Below the pieces are notes generated by a model. That model was given only the letters and a program-made list of their open reading frames with translations, was not told the origin of the DNA and searched no databases. Made by a program: the position numbers and the translations under genes. From Candidatus Woesearchaeota archaeon (GTDB taxonomy: Archaea > Nanobdellota > Nanobdellia > Woesearchaeales > UBA12501), in the NCBI GenBank assembly GCA_016203375.1, contig JACQMX010000070.1, positions 1 to 8,008 on the forward strand: 8,008 nucleotides of DNA. The letters run 5' to 3'. Shown here in pieces: positions 1-6,938 of the stretch. How positions within the stretch are numbered: the first letter of the stretch is position 1; each line of letters starts with the position of its first letter.

Positions 1-1296
1 ATTCATCCTACTGTTATTGCACGCGGTTATCGCATGGCTGCTGACAAGGCGCAGGAGATTCTTGATGAAATGGCAGAATCTGTTAAGGAAACAGACACGT
101 CCTCGCTGAAGAAAATAGCCATGACCGCAATGACGGGCAAAGGTGCCGAAGCTGCCAAAGAACGTCTCGCCGATCTTGCGGTAAAGGCGGTGACGCAAGT
201 CCTCGATAAAGAAAATGGAAAAGTCCTTATTGACAAAGAGCATATCAAACTCGAAAAGAAAGTTGGCGGCTCTGTTGAAGATTCAGAACTTGTTCAAGGC
301 ATTGTGCTGGACAAGGAAAAAGTCCATCCACAAATGCCTCGTGCTCTTCATAACGCGAAAATAGCATTGGTAGATTCGGCTATCGAGATTAAGGACACGG
401 AAATCGACGCCAAGATACAGATCACCGATCCACGACAAATGCAGGCATTTATCGACCAGGAAGAGCAGATGCTGAAGGACATGGTCGAGAAGATTGCGAA
501 ATCTGGCGCTACTGCGGTGTTCTGTCAAAAGGGTATTGATGACATCGCGCAGCATTACCTTGCCAAGAAGGGCATCTATGCTGCACGACGCATTAAAAAG
601 TCAGACATGGAAGCGCTTTCTCGCGCGACTGGCGCAAATATCACCACCAATCTCGACGACCTTTCTCCAAATGATCTCGGAAAGGCAGGCGTGATTGAAG
701 AAGTGAAGGTTGGCGATGAAGAAATGACCTATGTGCGCGACTGCAAGAATCCAAAGGCAGTTACTATCTTCATTCGCGGTGGCACAGAGCATGTCGTTGA
801 TGAAATAAAGCGAGCCATGGAAGATGCTATTGGCGACGTTTCCGCATCAATTCGTTCTGGCAAGGTTGTTGCCGGTGCTGGCGCGCCAGAGATCGAGCTT
901 GCGAGAAAGCTGCGCCAATACGCAGAATCGCTATCTGGGCGAGAGCAATTGGCTGTGAATGCCTTCGCTGACGCAATGGAAGTTATTCCACGTACACTCG
1001 CGGAAAACGCAGGTCTTGATCCAATCGATGTTCTTGCTGAGTTGAAAGCAGCGCATGACAAGAAACAAAAATGGGCAGGCATTGATGTTTTCACCGGCAA
1101 GGTTATGGACGCATGGGCAAAAGGCGTGCTTGAGCCATTAAAGATCAAGACGCAAGCTGTTTCATCCGCTTCAGAAGTCGCTACAATGATCCTGCGCATT
1201 GATGATGTTATTGCTGGCAGTTCCAAAGGCGGAGCTGGCGCAGGTGGTGGCATGGGTGGCATGCCTCCAGGCATGGGCGGCGGCATGGAGATGTAA
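1..1296 (+). CDS. Thermosome subunit (group II chaperonin), 5' end missing
   Basis: ATP-driven cytosolic chaperonin subunit that forms double-ring cages with a built-in lid and folds proteins. The reading frame is open from base 1 (IHPTVIARGYR precedes the first visible ATG at 34), so 431 codons are visible. Family members are about 540-560 residues, so roughly 110-120 N-terminal residues are outside, including the GDGTT and other N-terminal ATP-binding motifs. Visible are the intermediate and apical domains (bases ~270-800, with DAKIQITDPRQMQ and the helical lid protrusion) and the EDAI motif, whose Asp (823-825) matches the family's hydrolytic aspartate. The C-terminal equatorial half follows (FADAMEVIPRTLAENAGLDP, then VFTGKVMDAW, then TMILRIDDVI). 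The protein ends in a Gly/Met-rich tail typical of the family. One oddity: the usual GGGA nucleotide-binding turn reads GAGA (Ala at 877-879). Identification is secure. Confidence 0.97.
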   Translation: MHPTVIARGYRMAADKAQEILDEMAESVKETDTSSLKKIAMTAMTGKGAEAAKERLADLAVKAVTQVLDKENGKVLIDKEHIKLEKKVGGSVEDSELVQGIVLDKEKVHPQMPRALHNAKIALVDSAIEIKDTEIDAKIQITDPRQMQAFIDQEEQMLKDMVEKIAKSGATAVFCQKGIDDIAQHYLAKKGIYAARRIKKSDMEALSRATGANITTNLDDLSPNDLGKAGVIEEVKVGDEEMTYVRDCKNPKAVTIFIRGGTEHVVDEIKRAMEDAIGDVSASIRSGKVVAGAGAPEIELARKLRQYAESLSGREQLAVNAFADAMEVIPRTLAENAGLDPIDVLAELKAAHDKKQKWAGIDVFTGKVMDAWAKGVLEPLKIKTQAVSSASEVATMILRIDDVIAGSSKGGAGAGGGMGGMPPGMGGGMEM

Positions 1297-1323
1297 TCTT
1301 TCTTTATTTTTGGCAAGTTTTTT
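1297..1323 (+). terminator. T-rich terminator of the thermosome gene
   Basis: Directly after the TAA there are two pyrimidine-rich tracts, TCTTTCTTTATTTTT (1297-1311) and TTTTTT (1318-1323), separated by GGCAAG and with no strong stem. Archaeal RNA polymerase typically terminates at such T-runs. The role is inferred from position and composition. Confidence 0.55.
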
Positions 1324-1352
1324 CCATCATCTTATCATATTTGACCTGCTAT

Positions 1353-1361
1353 GTTATAAAG
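1353..1361 (+). promoter_or_regulatory. Possible TATA box in the thermosome-lipoprotein spacer
   Basis: GTTATAAAG is TATA-like and would place a transcript start near 1383, shortly before the 17-bp hairpin. There is no convincing gene downstream before 1681, so it would serve either an untranslated RNA or nothing. It is weak evidence on its own. Confidence 0.22.
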
Positions 1362-1409
1362 TTTCCACATCGGGTCGCCCGCCGCGCCATTCTTTTTAGT
1401 ATGCTTATC

Positions 1410-1450
1410 CTTTTTATCTCCCCCTCACATTTCGAGGGGGAGATAAAAAG
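1410..1450. repeat. Perfect 17-bp inverted repeat (hairpin)
   Basis: The left arm CTTTTTATCTCCCCCTC (1410-1426) and right arm GAGGGGGAGATAAAAAG (1434-1450) are exact reverse complements around a 7-base loop. The core is nine G/C-rich pairs. The T-run lies at the outer left and the A-run at the outer right, the reverse of a bidirectional intrinsic terminator, so a simple terminator role is unlikely. No gene covers it convincingly. It could be a folded RNA, a processing site or the remnant of a small palindromic element. Confidence 0.85.
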
Positions 1451-1630
1451 AAAATTATGCGAAAATGATATAGCCAGCTGCTCGCGTTCGGATCATGCAG
1501 CGAGTTCTTTTTGGCTCTACCAAAAGTACAAGGCCCTACTGGATTCTCTTGCTGAGAGGCACGAAATAGGGAGAAGCAGCCTGAGTGCACGTACACTCGC
1601 AAGCGACCTGTTACGTTGCAAAGGATGACC
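1451..1630. other. Gene-free spacer with several small stem-loops
   Basis: I find no tRNA, rRNA, RNase P or SRP signature and no convincing coding region. Small potential stems are present: CCCTA/TAGGG (1534-1538 with 1567-1571) enclosing CTCT/AGAG (1546-1549 with 1555-1558), and GAGTG/CACTC (1583-1587 with 1594-1598). An open frame at 1341-1628 crosses the hairpin and has no recognisable family, so I do not call it a gene. A small structured RNA is possible but unproven. Confidence 0.3.
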
Positions 1631-1640
1631 TGCGATCGCA
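1631..1640. promoter_or_regulatory. Palindrome TGCGATCGCA upstream of the lipoprotein promoter
   Basis: A perfect 10-bp palindrome ends five bases before the TATA-like box at 1646. A symmetric site there could be bound by a dimeric regulator, or it could be chance. No second copy was noticed in the window. Confidence 0.3.
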
Positions 1641-1645
1641 ACATT

Positions 1646-1654
1646 GAAATATTA
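1646..1654 (+). promoter_or_regulatory. TATA-like box for the lipoprotein gene
   Basis: GAAATATTA is centred about 31 bases before the ATG at 1681. This is close to the spacing seen for the other genes here and favours 1681 over the upstream ATG at 1666 as the start. It is weaker than the other TATA boxes. Confidence 0.4.
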
Positions 1655-1680
1655 CCCATCTTTTTATGTGGGTTGCCACC

Positions 1681-2208
1681 ATGCATTACCATCAAATTCA
1701 TCATCAATGTCTGTTCATCGTGTTCCTATTGGCTGTTGCAACGATGACCTTGGCATCTTGCACGTCGTCAAATTCCACGCCGCCATACCGCGACTTCACC
1801 AGTGAACTGAAGTGCATGAACCCATACGAGGCCACTAACTATTCGTACGTCACTCTGTGGCAACGTGGCGTGGTCGTCTCACAGGACGACTACGAGAATC
1901 TCTATGTCATACGTAGCATGCGCCCTTCCTGCACCACTTTCGTCCTCCCTCATGTGGACTTCCAGCAGTACTTGCTCCTCGGCCAGGCCGTTCGCGTCAC
2001 AGGTTGCGACGTTGAGGCAACGCCACACCTTCAATGGGATCAGTCCAACCAACAACTAACGTTCCTCGTTGAAACCTCCAGAGGGTTCTGTGGTCCGTTC
2101 TCAATGAAGGCTGAAATAATTGCTCGTGTCGTCTGGATCCTGATACCCAAGCAAGCACTCGGCGCTAACTACTCCATTCAGTTTGGGAGCCCGACGCCAG
2201 ACCGGTAA
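1681..2208 (+). CDS. Predicted secreted lipoprotein of unknown function
   Basis: I do not recognise the family. From this start the protein has 175 residues. A hydrophobic stretch at residues 11-26 ends in LAS followed by Cys27, a good lipobox, so export and lipid anchoring outside the membrane are likely. The mature part has four more cysteines (in KCMN, PSCT, TGCD and GFCG), compatible with two disulfides, and three N-glycosylation sequons (NST, NYS, NYS). A stretch around LLGQAVRVTGCDVE resembles OB-fold strands, but this is only an impression. An in-frame ATG at 1666 would add five residues; I prefer 1681 because of the TATA spacing and the lack of any ribosome-binding site. The gene is richer in C and G than its neighbours (about 58% G+C at 1921-1980 against about 42% in a kinase sample), which may mean transfer. 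It has no operon partner. Confidence 0.72.
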   Translation: MHYHQIHHQCLFIVFLLAVATMTLASCTSSNSTPPYRDFTSELKCMNPYEATNYSYVTLWQRGVVVSQDDYENLYVIRSMRPSCTTFVLPHVDFQQYLLLGQAVRVTGCDVEATPHLQWDQSNQQLTFLVETSRGFCGPFSMKAEIIARVVWILIPKQALGANYSIQFGSPTPDR

Positions 2209-2226
2209 CCACCAGATAGCTGGTGG
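2209..2226 (+). terminator. Stem-loop right after the lipoprotein stop
   Basis: CCACCAG and CTGGTGG form a perfect 7-bp stem around ATAG, starting at the base after the stop codon. No T-run follows, so it may stabilise the 3' end or pause transcription rather than act as a classical terminator. Confidence 0.4.
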
Positions 2227-2284
2227 CGACGAGCATAACACCTATTGCGAGAAGACTTTCTACTGAACCATTTTAACCCTTACC

Positions 2285-2292
2285 TTTATTAA
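2285..2292 (+). promoter_or_regulatory. TATA box of the NOG1-like gene
   Basis: TTTATTAA is centred about 26 bases before the ATG at 2315, in a gap without a Shine-Dalgarno sequence. Transcription would start at or next to the ATG, giving a leaderless mRNA, and this supports 2315 as the start. Confidence 0.6.
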
Positions 2293-2314
2293 CCTCCCGC
2301 TCCCCTTCTTCTTT

Positions 2315-3277
2315 ATGAACTTCCAAGGCTTATCAAAGGTCCATACAGCGGATGAACTGTTGGATATTGTATTTAGGCAAGCGACAAAGGAAGTTAGCAA
2401 ACTCAAAGAAGCATTTCATGGCGAACCATCCAAAAAAATGCGCGATATTGACTTTCGCCGCATTCAGTTTATCGAGCGCACGCTTACGGGCAATCTGCAG
2501 GGTATTCTTACTATGTTTCCGAGGTTAGACGGGTTTCATGATTTTTATAAGGAATTGGTAAAAATCACTCTTGATTATGGCCAGATTAAGCAATCGCTTG
2601 GCGCTGTGGGGTGGGCCATTCGAAAGACGCAGGACTTATCTGGAAAGTATATCGCGCTTATCCGACGGTGTGAAGACTCGAAAGCGTTGAATAAATATCG
2701 CAAGGAATATTATGGTCGGATTTCCAGCGTCGTCAAGCAGATCAAGAAAGATTTGATTTACCTCGAGCATGCTCGCTGGGTGATGCGAAATTATCCCACG
2801 ATTAAAACAGGAATGACGACTGTTTGCATTTTTGGCTTTCCTAATGTAGGCAAGTCCACCCTCCTCAGCAAGCTGACGACAGCAAAGCCTGAGATCAAGC
2901 CATACGCATTCACCACAAAACAGCTGAACATTGGTTATTTGCAAGAGGCGCATCGGAAAATACAGATTGTCGATACCCCGGGTACCCTTAACCGTTTTGA
3001 AAAAATGAATGAAGTTGAACAGCAAGCCTACTTGGCATTGAGGCATTGCGCTGATGCTGTTGTATATGTTTATGACCTTACGGAATCCTCTGCGCCATTG
3101 GAAGATCAAAAAAAGCTTTACCAGACGGTTAAGAAGATGGGAAAAGAAATTATCGTATACCTATCGAAGACTGACTTGCTTCCGCACGATCGCTTAGCTG
3201 CTTTCTTAAAGCCTGGCATGATAACAGAAATTTCTGAATTACGGCGGCTTTTGCTGCGTAAGGCCATTTTTACTTAA
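2315..3277 (+). CDS. NOG1-family GTPase (large-subunit ribosome assembly)
   Basis: 320 residues, near the usual size for archaeal NOG1. The N-terminal helical NOG1 domain (about 1-165) is followed by an OBG-type GTPase domain. G1 is GFPNVGKST (174-182), the switch I threonines are T200/T201 in PYAFTTK, G3 is DTPG (220-223), and the following ALRHCADAVVYVYD segment is highly typical of the family. NOG1 proteins bind the pre-60S/50S particle and act in its maturation; the archaeal role is inferred from this. G4 reads SKTD (284-287) instead of NKxD, so the guanine-reading Asn is a Ser. No clear G5 (SA) is seen: the protein stops about 33 residues after G4. Guanine specificity may be weakened. 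It has its own promoter and no overlap with neighbours. Confidence 0.93.
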   Translation: MNFQGLSKVHTADELLDIVFRQATKEVSKLKEAFHGEPSKKMRDIDFRRIQFIERTLTGNLQGILTMFPRLDGFHDFYKELVKITLDYGQIKQSLGAVGWAIRKTQDLSGKYIALIRRCEDSKALNKYRKEYYGRISSVVKQIKKDLIYLEHARWVMRNYPTIKTGMTTVCIFGFPNVGKSTLLSKLTTAKPEIKPYAFTTKQLNIGYLQEAHRKIQIVDTPGTLNRFEKMNEVEQQAYLALRHCADAVVYVYDLTESSAPLEDQKKLYQTVKKMGKEIIVYLSKTDLLPHDRLAAFLKPGMITEISELRRLLLRKAIFT

Positions 3278-3319
3278 TCTTAATATTATACCACTATTTA
3301 GGGGTGAATATAAGAAATA

Positions 3320-3327
3320 TTTAAATA
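3320..3327 (+). promoter_or_regulatory. TATA box of the kinase gene
   Basis: TTTAAATA lies in an AT-rich 75-bp gap, centred about 29 bases before the ATG at 3353, with purine-rich AAGAAA upstream that could serve as BRE. No Shine-Dalgarno is present. A near-leaderless transcript is expected. Confidence 0.65.
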
Positions 3328-3352
3328 CTAGATCACAATTACTTGCTAGACT

Positions 3353-5602
3353 ATGGGGAAAACTATCATTTGGGATAGCAAATCAGTAACGCCAAATGGC
3401 GGAGTACAAGTACTTGATTACGATGAGATTGCAGCCCTAGTGGATAGTCTTCCTAGCGGTACAGAGCGCACACAAACAGACATTGAGCAGCTTATTGCCC
3501 GCTCTTTACGCGAACTGCCGACTAGTGGACGTAAGCTCGCTAATTTACCACTCGATTTAGCCATCGAAGAAGGACGCCTTCCTAAAAAGCCCGTTTTCTA
3601 CGATGGTACTCCACTTAATGTCGTTGTAACCATTCCTGATGTTGCCACATATAGTTCGCTTGCTTCCGGCGAACAGACAACCGAATTCACTTTTACGCGC
3701 GTTCTCAGTATTCTTGGTGACCAATATATATTTTTAGCTACTGATTCGCCACGCGACCCAAATTCACTTGTTGCATTAGAGCATATAGCAAATGGGCTTA
3801 CAACAAGCAATACCTTGCCTTTAGTCAAAAACCCGATCGTACGAGACAGAAGAAACTATTACGCTGTTCAAGCACCAGTTTCTGCACATGATGAAAGGAT
3901 TATCCTTAAAGACCTGGAAGGTGGCACAGGCATCTTGCGCTTTGTGTACAATGTAGACAAAAAAGAGATAGAAGTATTGAAATTTGCCAAGCGTACTGGC
4001 GATCCTGCTGATGATGAACGATCTGTTCAATTACTTAAAAATGATGCTTGGATGTTAGGAGAGGTTTTCCGTGGTGAAGATGGATTCATGCCCCTCTACG
4101 ACTTTAAGAAAATTGGTGGTGAAGATTGCCTTATTATGCCATATGCAAATATGAACTCTGAACAGTTTGTAGAATCAATCAGGCGTCTCTTCGAGAAAGG
4201 CCACCGCGAAGCTCCTACTGAATACTTTTACTACATGGCAAGCCAATTGTGCAATGTCATCCAAAAGTGGCACGATAAGAACGTTATTTATCTTGATCTA
4301 AAAATGGAGCAAGTCATGTGGAAACTTGTTCCCGATAGCAAACCAAAAATCTGGGTTACTGATTTTGGTGCGGCAACAACCTATGAGCGCACTCGACGAG
4401 GAGAAGAGCTTATATTTACTCAAGAAACAGTGGAACCTCAGTTAATGGTGCCATGGTTCGGTGCCATGTATTTCGGCAAGGATGTAGACAAATCGAACGG
4501 CACAGCGTGCAGGCGTATGGATTACGAAACACAATCAGATGTCTATTCACTCGGGGCTACTTTAGAGCAGATTCTTGCAAAAGCACTTGGTGTAACACTA
4601 AATGATGATTATAAAAGTGCTATTACTACTGTAGAGACACCAGCTAGTCCGCGTCATACTATGCATCCTTCCTTTGTATTTAAGAAAATTGACGCGGATC
4701 GAAAAAATATGGCTGCCCTTCGAAAGCGTAATAAAGAATTGAAAATGTTCGATGAGCATGTCTTTGCGTTTGTTGAACACCTGAAAGCACCAAGACTCGA
4801 ACGACCGGAAATAGAAGATATAGCCATCATAGCTGATGGAGCTGGCAAAAATTATTCATTTAGTATCCAAAAACCAAAGCTTGGAGAAATAGACACGCAT
4901 CCATATCGCTTCGCCCTTTTCGATGCGAAAGAGGATGCTAATCACACTATCGCAAAAGCCATCAGAGACGCGGCAAGTTTTATCTCGGTAAATCAGCAGA
5001 ATGGCTGGATTTATGGAAGAGTGGAGTATGGGGAGCTTGTGGAGAAAAAGATAATGGTAGTCAAAGATCGCATGAGCATGAAGCAAGCAAAACGATTCAC
5101 TGATTTTGCATACCTTGACCCTCGCTATGCAGAGCCAGAGGAATACTTAACGTATGAATTCCCAGCGTTAGCGCCAGCCAACCAAAGAGAGTACTGGCAA
5201 AAGGAACAACGACTTGACATTGAAGCAGAAGCGAAAATCTATGAGATTGGCATGGTTGTCCTTCGCTATATAGCAAAAGAGCTTGGCGTTGAAACAGAGC
5301 TTCACACGTTTGACGTTAAACAAGCAAAATCGCTCGTGGATAAACGTCTCGCTGGTTTGCAAACATTACCGCTTGATGAAGTTCTTGCAAGCCTACCTGT
5401 TCGTGGCATTGCCGGATATCTTGCATTGCAACACAATGCTGACTTTGAAACAATACAGAAGGCTAATGATGAACAAAAAAAGTATGACCCTGCTATTTTC
5501 GATTTACTCGCAGACATGTTCAAGCCTCGCAATGAGCGCATCACATTCGATGAACTTCGAGAACGAGCGCATAATGTGGCGATGCAATACAAGCGTCAAT
5601 AA
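3353..5602 (+). CDS. Eukaryotic-type protein kinase with unknown N-domain and C-terminal pseudokinase-like lobe
   Basis: 749 residues. Residues 1-185 match nothing I recognise. A kinase domain spans about 185-490: Gly-rich loop GGTG (190-193), beta3 Lys K210 (VLKFAK), alphaC Glu E237, catalytic loop with D315-L-K317 (YLDLKMEQ), DFG (337-339) and alphaF SDVYSLG with D396. It closes with a subdomain XI-like RPEIEDI after R484. The HRD His and Arg are absent (IYLD), and the Mg-binding Asn of DLKxxN is Gln320, so it is divergent but keeps Lys, both Asps and the Glu. A second kinase-like C-lobe follows: IYGRVEYGELV (553-563) in place of the catalytic loop, DPRYAEPEEY (589-598) like an APE segment, AKIYEIG (627-633) like alphaF with its Asp replaced by Lys, and NERITFDEL (727-735) like subdomain XI. 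No transmembrane segment is seen, so it is probably cytosolic. Substrates are unknown. The kinase call is firm, the pseudokinase part inferred. Confidence 0.88.
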   Translation: MGKTIIWDSKSVTPNGGVQVLDYDEIAALVDSLPSGTERTQTDIEQLIARSLRELPTSGRKLANLPLDLAIEEGRLPKKPVFYDGTPLNVVVTIPDVATYSSLASGEQTTEFTFTRVLSILGDQYIFLATDSPRDPNSLVALEHIANGLTTSNTLPLVKNPIVRDRRNYYAVQAPVSAHDERIILKDLEGGTGILRFVYNVDKKEIEVLKFAKRTGDPADDERSVQLLKNDAWMLGEVFRGEDGFMPLYDFKKIGGEDCLIMPYANMNSEQFVESIRRLFEKGHREAPTEYFYYMASQLCNVIQKWHDKNVIYLDLKMEQVMWKLVPDSKPKIWVTDFGAATTYERTRRGEELIFTQETVEPQLMVPWFGAMYFGKDVDKSNGTACRRMDYETQSDVYSLGATLEQILAKALGVTLNDDYKSAITTVETPASPRHTMHPSFVFKKIDADRKNMAALRKRNKELKMFDEHVFAFVEHLKAPRLERPEIEDIAIIADGAGKNYSFSIQKPKLGEIDTHPYRFALFDAKEDANHTIAKAIRDAASFISVNQQNGWIYGRVEYGELVEKKIMVVKDRMSMKQAKRFTDFAYLDPRYAEPEEYLTYEFPALAPANQREYWQKEQRLDIEAEAKIYEIGMVVLRYIAKELGVETELHTFDVKQAKSLVDKRLAGLQTLPLDEVLASLPVRGIAGYLALQHNADFETIQKANDEQKKYDPAIFDLLADMFKPRNERITFDELRERAHNVAMQYKRQ

Positions 5603-5621
5603 AAACTTAAAGAATTCAATT
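5603..5621. terminator. AT-rich gap between convergent genes
   Basis: Only 19 bases separate the kinase stop from the yvcK stop on the other strand. On the minus strand the gap reads as a T-rich run (TTCTTTAAGTTTTT, the last bases overlapping the kinase stop), a plausible terminator for yvcK. AGAATTCAATTCT forms a small inverted repeat. No clear terminator is seen for the kinase. Confidence 0.35.
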
Positions 5622-6917
5622 CTATTCACACAACCTTAGTATCGTCTTCGCCAGCTTCTCAGGGTCATGGCGCAATAAGTTCTTGGTTGTCATCAAATCC
5701 GCCTTGACAATCTTCGCATTGAAGCGCTTCATGTCATACTCATCGAACTTCACTCGCCGAGCGCCCTCTTTCTTGTACTTTTTGTAAAGGTGCTCTGGTG
5801 CCCGTGCCGTGTTAACAATGATACCATCTAAGACATTTTCGCCAAGATAGTGAACAATTTTGCTCATATGGTCAGAAGCGGTATAATCATCAGTTTCTCC
5901 TGGCTGCGTCATAACGTTGCAAATGTACACTTTCTTTGCTTTCGATGCACGGATGGCTTCTGGAATACCATCGACGAGAAGATTGGGAATAATGCTTGTA
6001 TACAAACTTCCAGGACCGAGAACAATAAGATCAGCTTCTTTGAGTGCTTTAATAGCCTCCTTTGTCGCATGCGCTCGTGGTTCAAGGAATAATTCCTTAA
6101 TTTCCGTGCCGTACTTACGCTTGCTTTCTTCAACATGATGTTCACGCTTGACTATTTTTCCATTCTCAAGCCTCGCGCACAAATGCACATTGTCCAGTGT
6201 CACTGGAATGACTTTTCCCCGAATGGCAAGAATGTGATGCGCGGCAGCCATGGCTTTTTCAAAACTGCCGGTTACCTTTGTTAAAACAGTAAGAAGAATG
6301 TTTCCGAAAGCATGACCTTTCAAGCCTGTTCCTTCTTTAAAGCGATATTGAAGTACATCCGACATGAGCTGGCCAGAGTCGGATAATGCAACTAAGCATT
6401 GGCGCACGTCGCCAGGTGGAAGCATATCAAAGTCGGCACGAAGTCTGCCCGTGCTCGTGTGCGTCCTGCTTCCCATATCAGACATGGTGACAATGCTAGA
6501 AATATTATTGGTATACCTTTTCAATCCGGTGAGCAAGCTGAATAAGCCAGTACCACCACCCACTGTTACAATATTTGGTGCTTGCTTCAGCTGTGCGGAC
6601 TTATACAACAGATGCGCGATTTTGCCTTTCTTCTCCGGCATTAAGGTATCAATGAAGAAGCTTCCAATGCGTTTAAGTCCAATCACAACAAAGACTAACC
6701 CACCAATGAAGAGGAGAATTTCGATAATGAGTTTGATCGTGATAGCACCAGGTTCAAGATTGAAGATTTTTGCTAGCTGGATATCAATGATCTGAAAAAG
6801 CAACAATAACTCATCGCCAAAGGCGAGAACAAAGAAGATGGCTAGCGCAAGAAAACCTACCAGTGTAAGCAGAATCCATCGCTTAAATCGAAGTCCTGGC
6901 AATAGGAGCTTATTCAT
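5622..6917 (-). CDS. yvcK: YvcK/CofD-family protein with N-terminal membrane anchor
   Basis: 431 residues. Two N-terminal transmembrane helices (about 14-34 and 62-82) precede a CofD-like Rossmann domain from about 113. Family motifs are VGGGTGL (119-125), LPPGDVRQCLVALSD (166-180), GHAFGN (201-206), LGPGSLYTSIIPNLL (300-314) and TQPGETDDYTASDH (337-350). Bacterial YvcK proteins bind UDP-GlcNAc and are needed for growth on gluconeogenic carbon sources and for cell-wall regulation; CofD itself makes the F420 precursor. An archaeal role is unknown. The canonical loop DDGGSSGRLR is DMGSRTHTSTGRLR here (147-160): the second Asp is Met and about four residues are added, so substrate binding may differ. 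The membrane-anchored form and the LPPGD(V/I)RQCLVALS stretch recall bacterial, including Patescibacteria, proteins and suggest inter-domain transfer. The ATG at 6917 fits the TATA spacing exactly. Confidence 0.92.
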   Translation of the reverse strand: MNKLLLPGLRFKRWILLTLVGFLALAIFFVLAFGDELLLLFQIIDIQLAKIFNLEPGAITIKLIIEILLFIGGLVFVVIGLKRIGSFFIDTLMPEKKGKIAHLLYKSAQLKQAPNIVTVGGGTGLFSLLTGLKRYTNNISSIVTMSDMGSRTHTSTGRLRADFDMLPPGDVRQCLVALSDSGQLMSDVLQYRFKEGTGLKGHAFGNILLTVLTKVTGSFEKAMAAAHHILAIRGKVIPVTLDNVHLCARLENGKIVKREHHVEESKRKYGTEIKELFLEPRAHATKEAIKALKEADLIVLGPGSLYTSIIPNLLVDGIPEAIRASKAKKVYICNVMTQPGETDDYTASDHMSKIVHYLGENVLDGIIVNTARAPEHLYKKYKKEGARRVKFDEYDMKRFNAKIVKADLMTTKNLLRHDPEKLAKTILRLCE

Positions 6918-6938
6918 GTGAGTGACCTATGTTGAGGC

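Noticed and set aside
729..1316. 195-codon open frame on the minus strand
   Set aside because: It lies antisense to the thermosome gene; the length is a by-product of that gene's codon bias.
1400..1460. TATGC on both sides of the 17-bp hairpin, as a possible target duplication
   Set aside because: The copies are five bases away from the hairpin arms on each side, not adjacent, and five bases is too short to be convincing.
1489..1497. GTTCGGATC, resembling a tRNA T-loop
   Set aside because: The flanking bases do not form a 5-bp T-stem and no acceptor or anticodon arm can be built around it.
1534..1583. GGCC...GGGAGAAGCAGCC-like stretch recalling SRP RNA helix 8
   Set aside because: The GGAA tetraloop and the symmetric-loop bases in the right order are absent.
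1341..1628. 95-codon open frame, with part of it looking mildly protein-like
   Set aside because: It runs through the perfect 17-bp hairpin, has no promoter-consistent start or ribosome-binding site, and shows no recognisable family.
1675..1683. GCCACCATG, a match to the eukaryotic Kozak sequence
   Set aside because: All other features are archaeal, and one 9-base match is expected by chance.
1414..1707. 97-codon open frame on the minus strand
   Set aside because: It overlaps the hairpin and the start of the lipoprotein gene, and its composition does not look like a protein.
6364..6795. 143-codon open frame on the plus strand
   Set aside because: It is antisense within yvcK, whose motifs clearly identify the coding strand.
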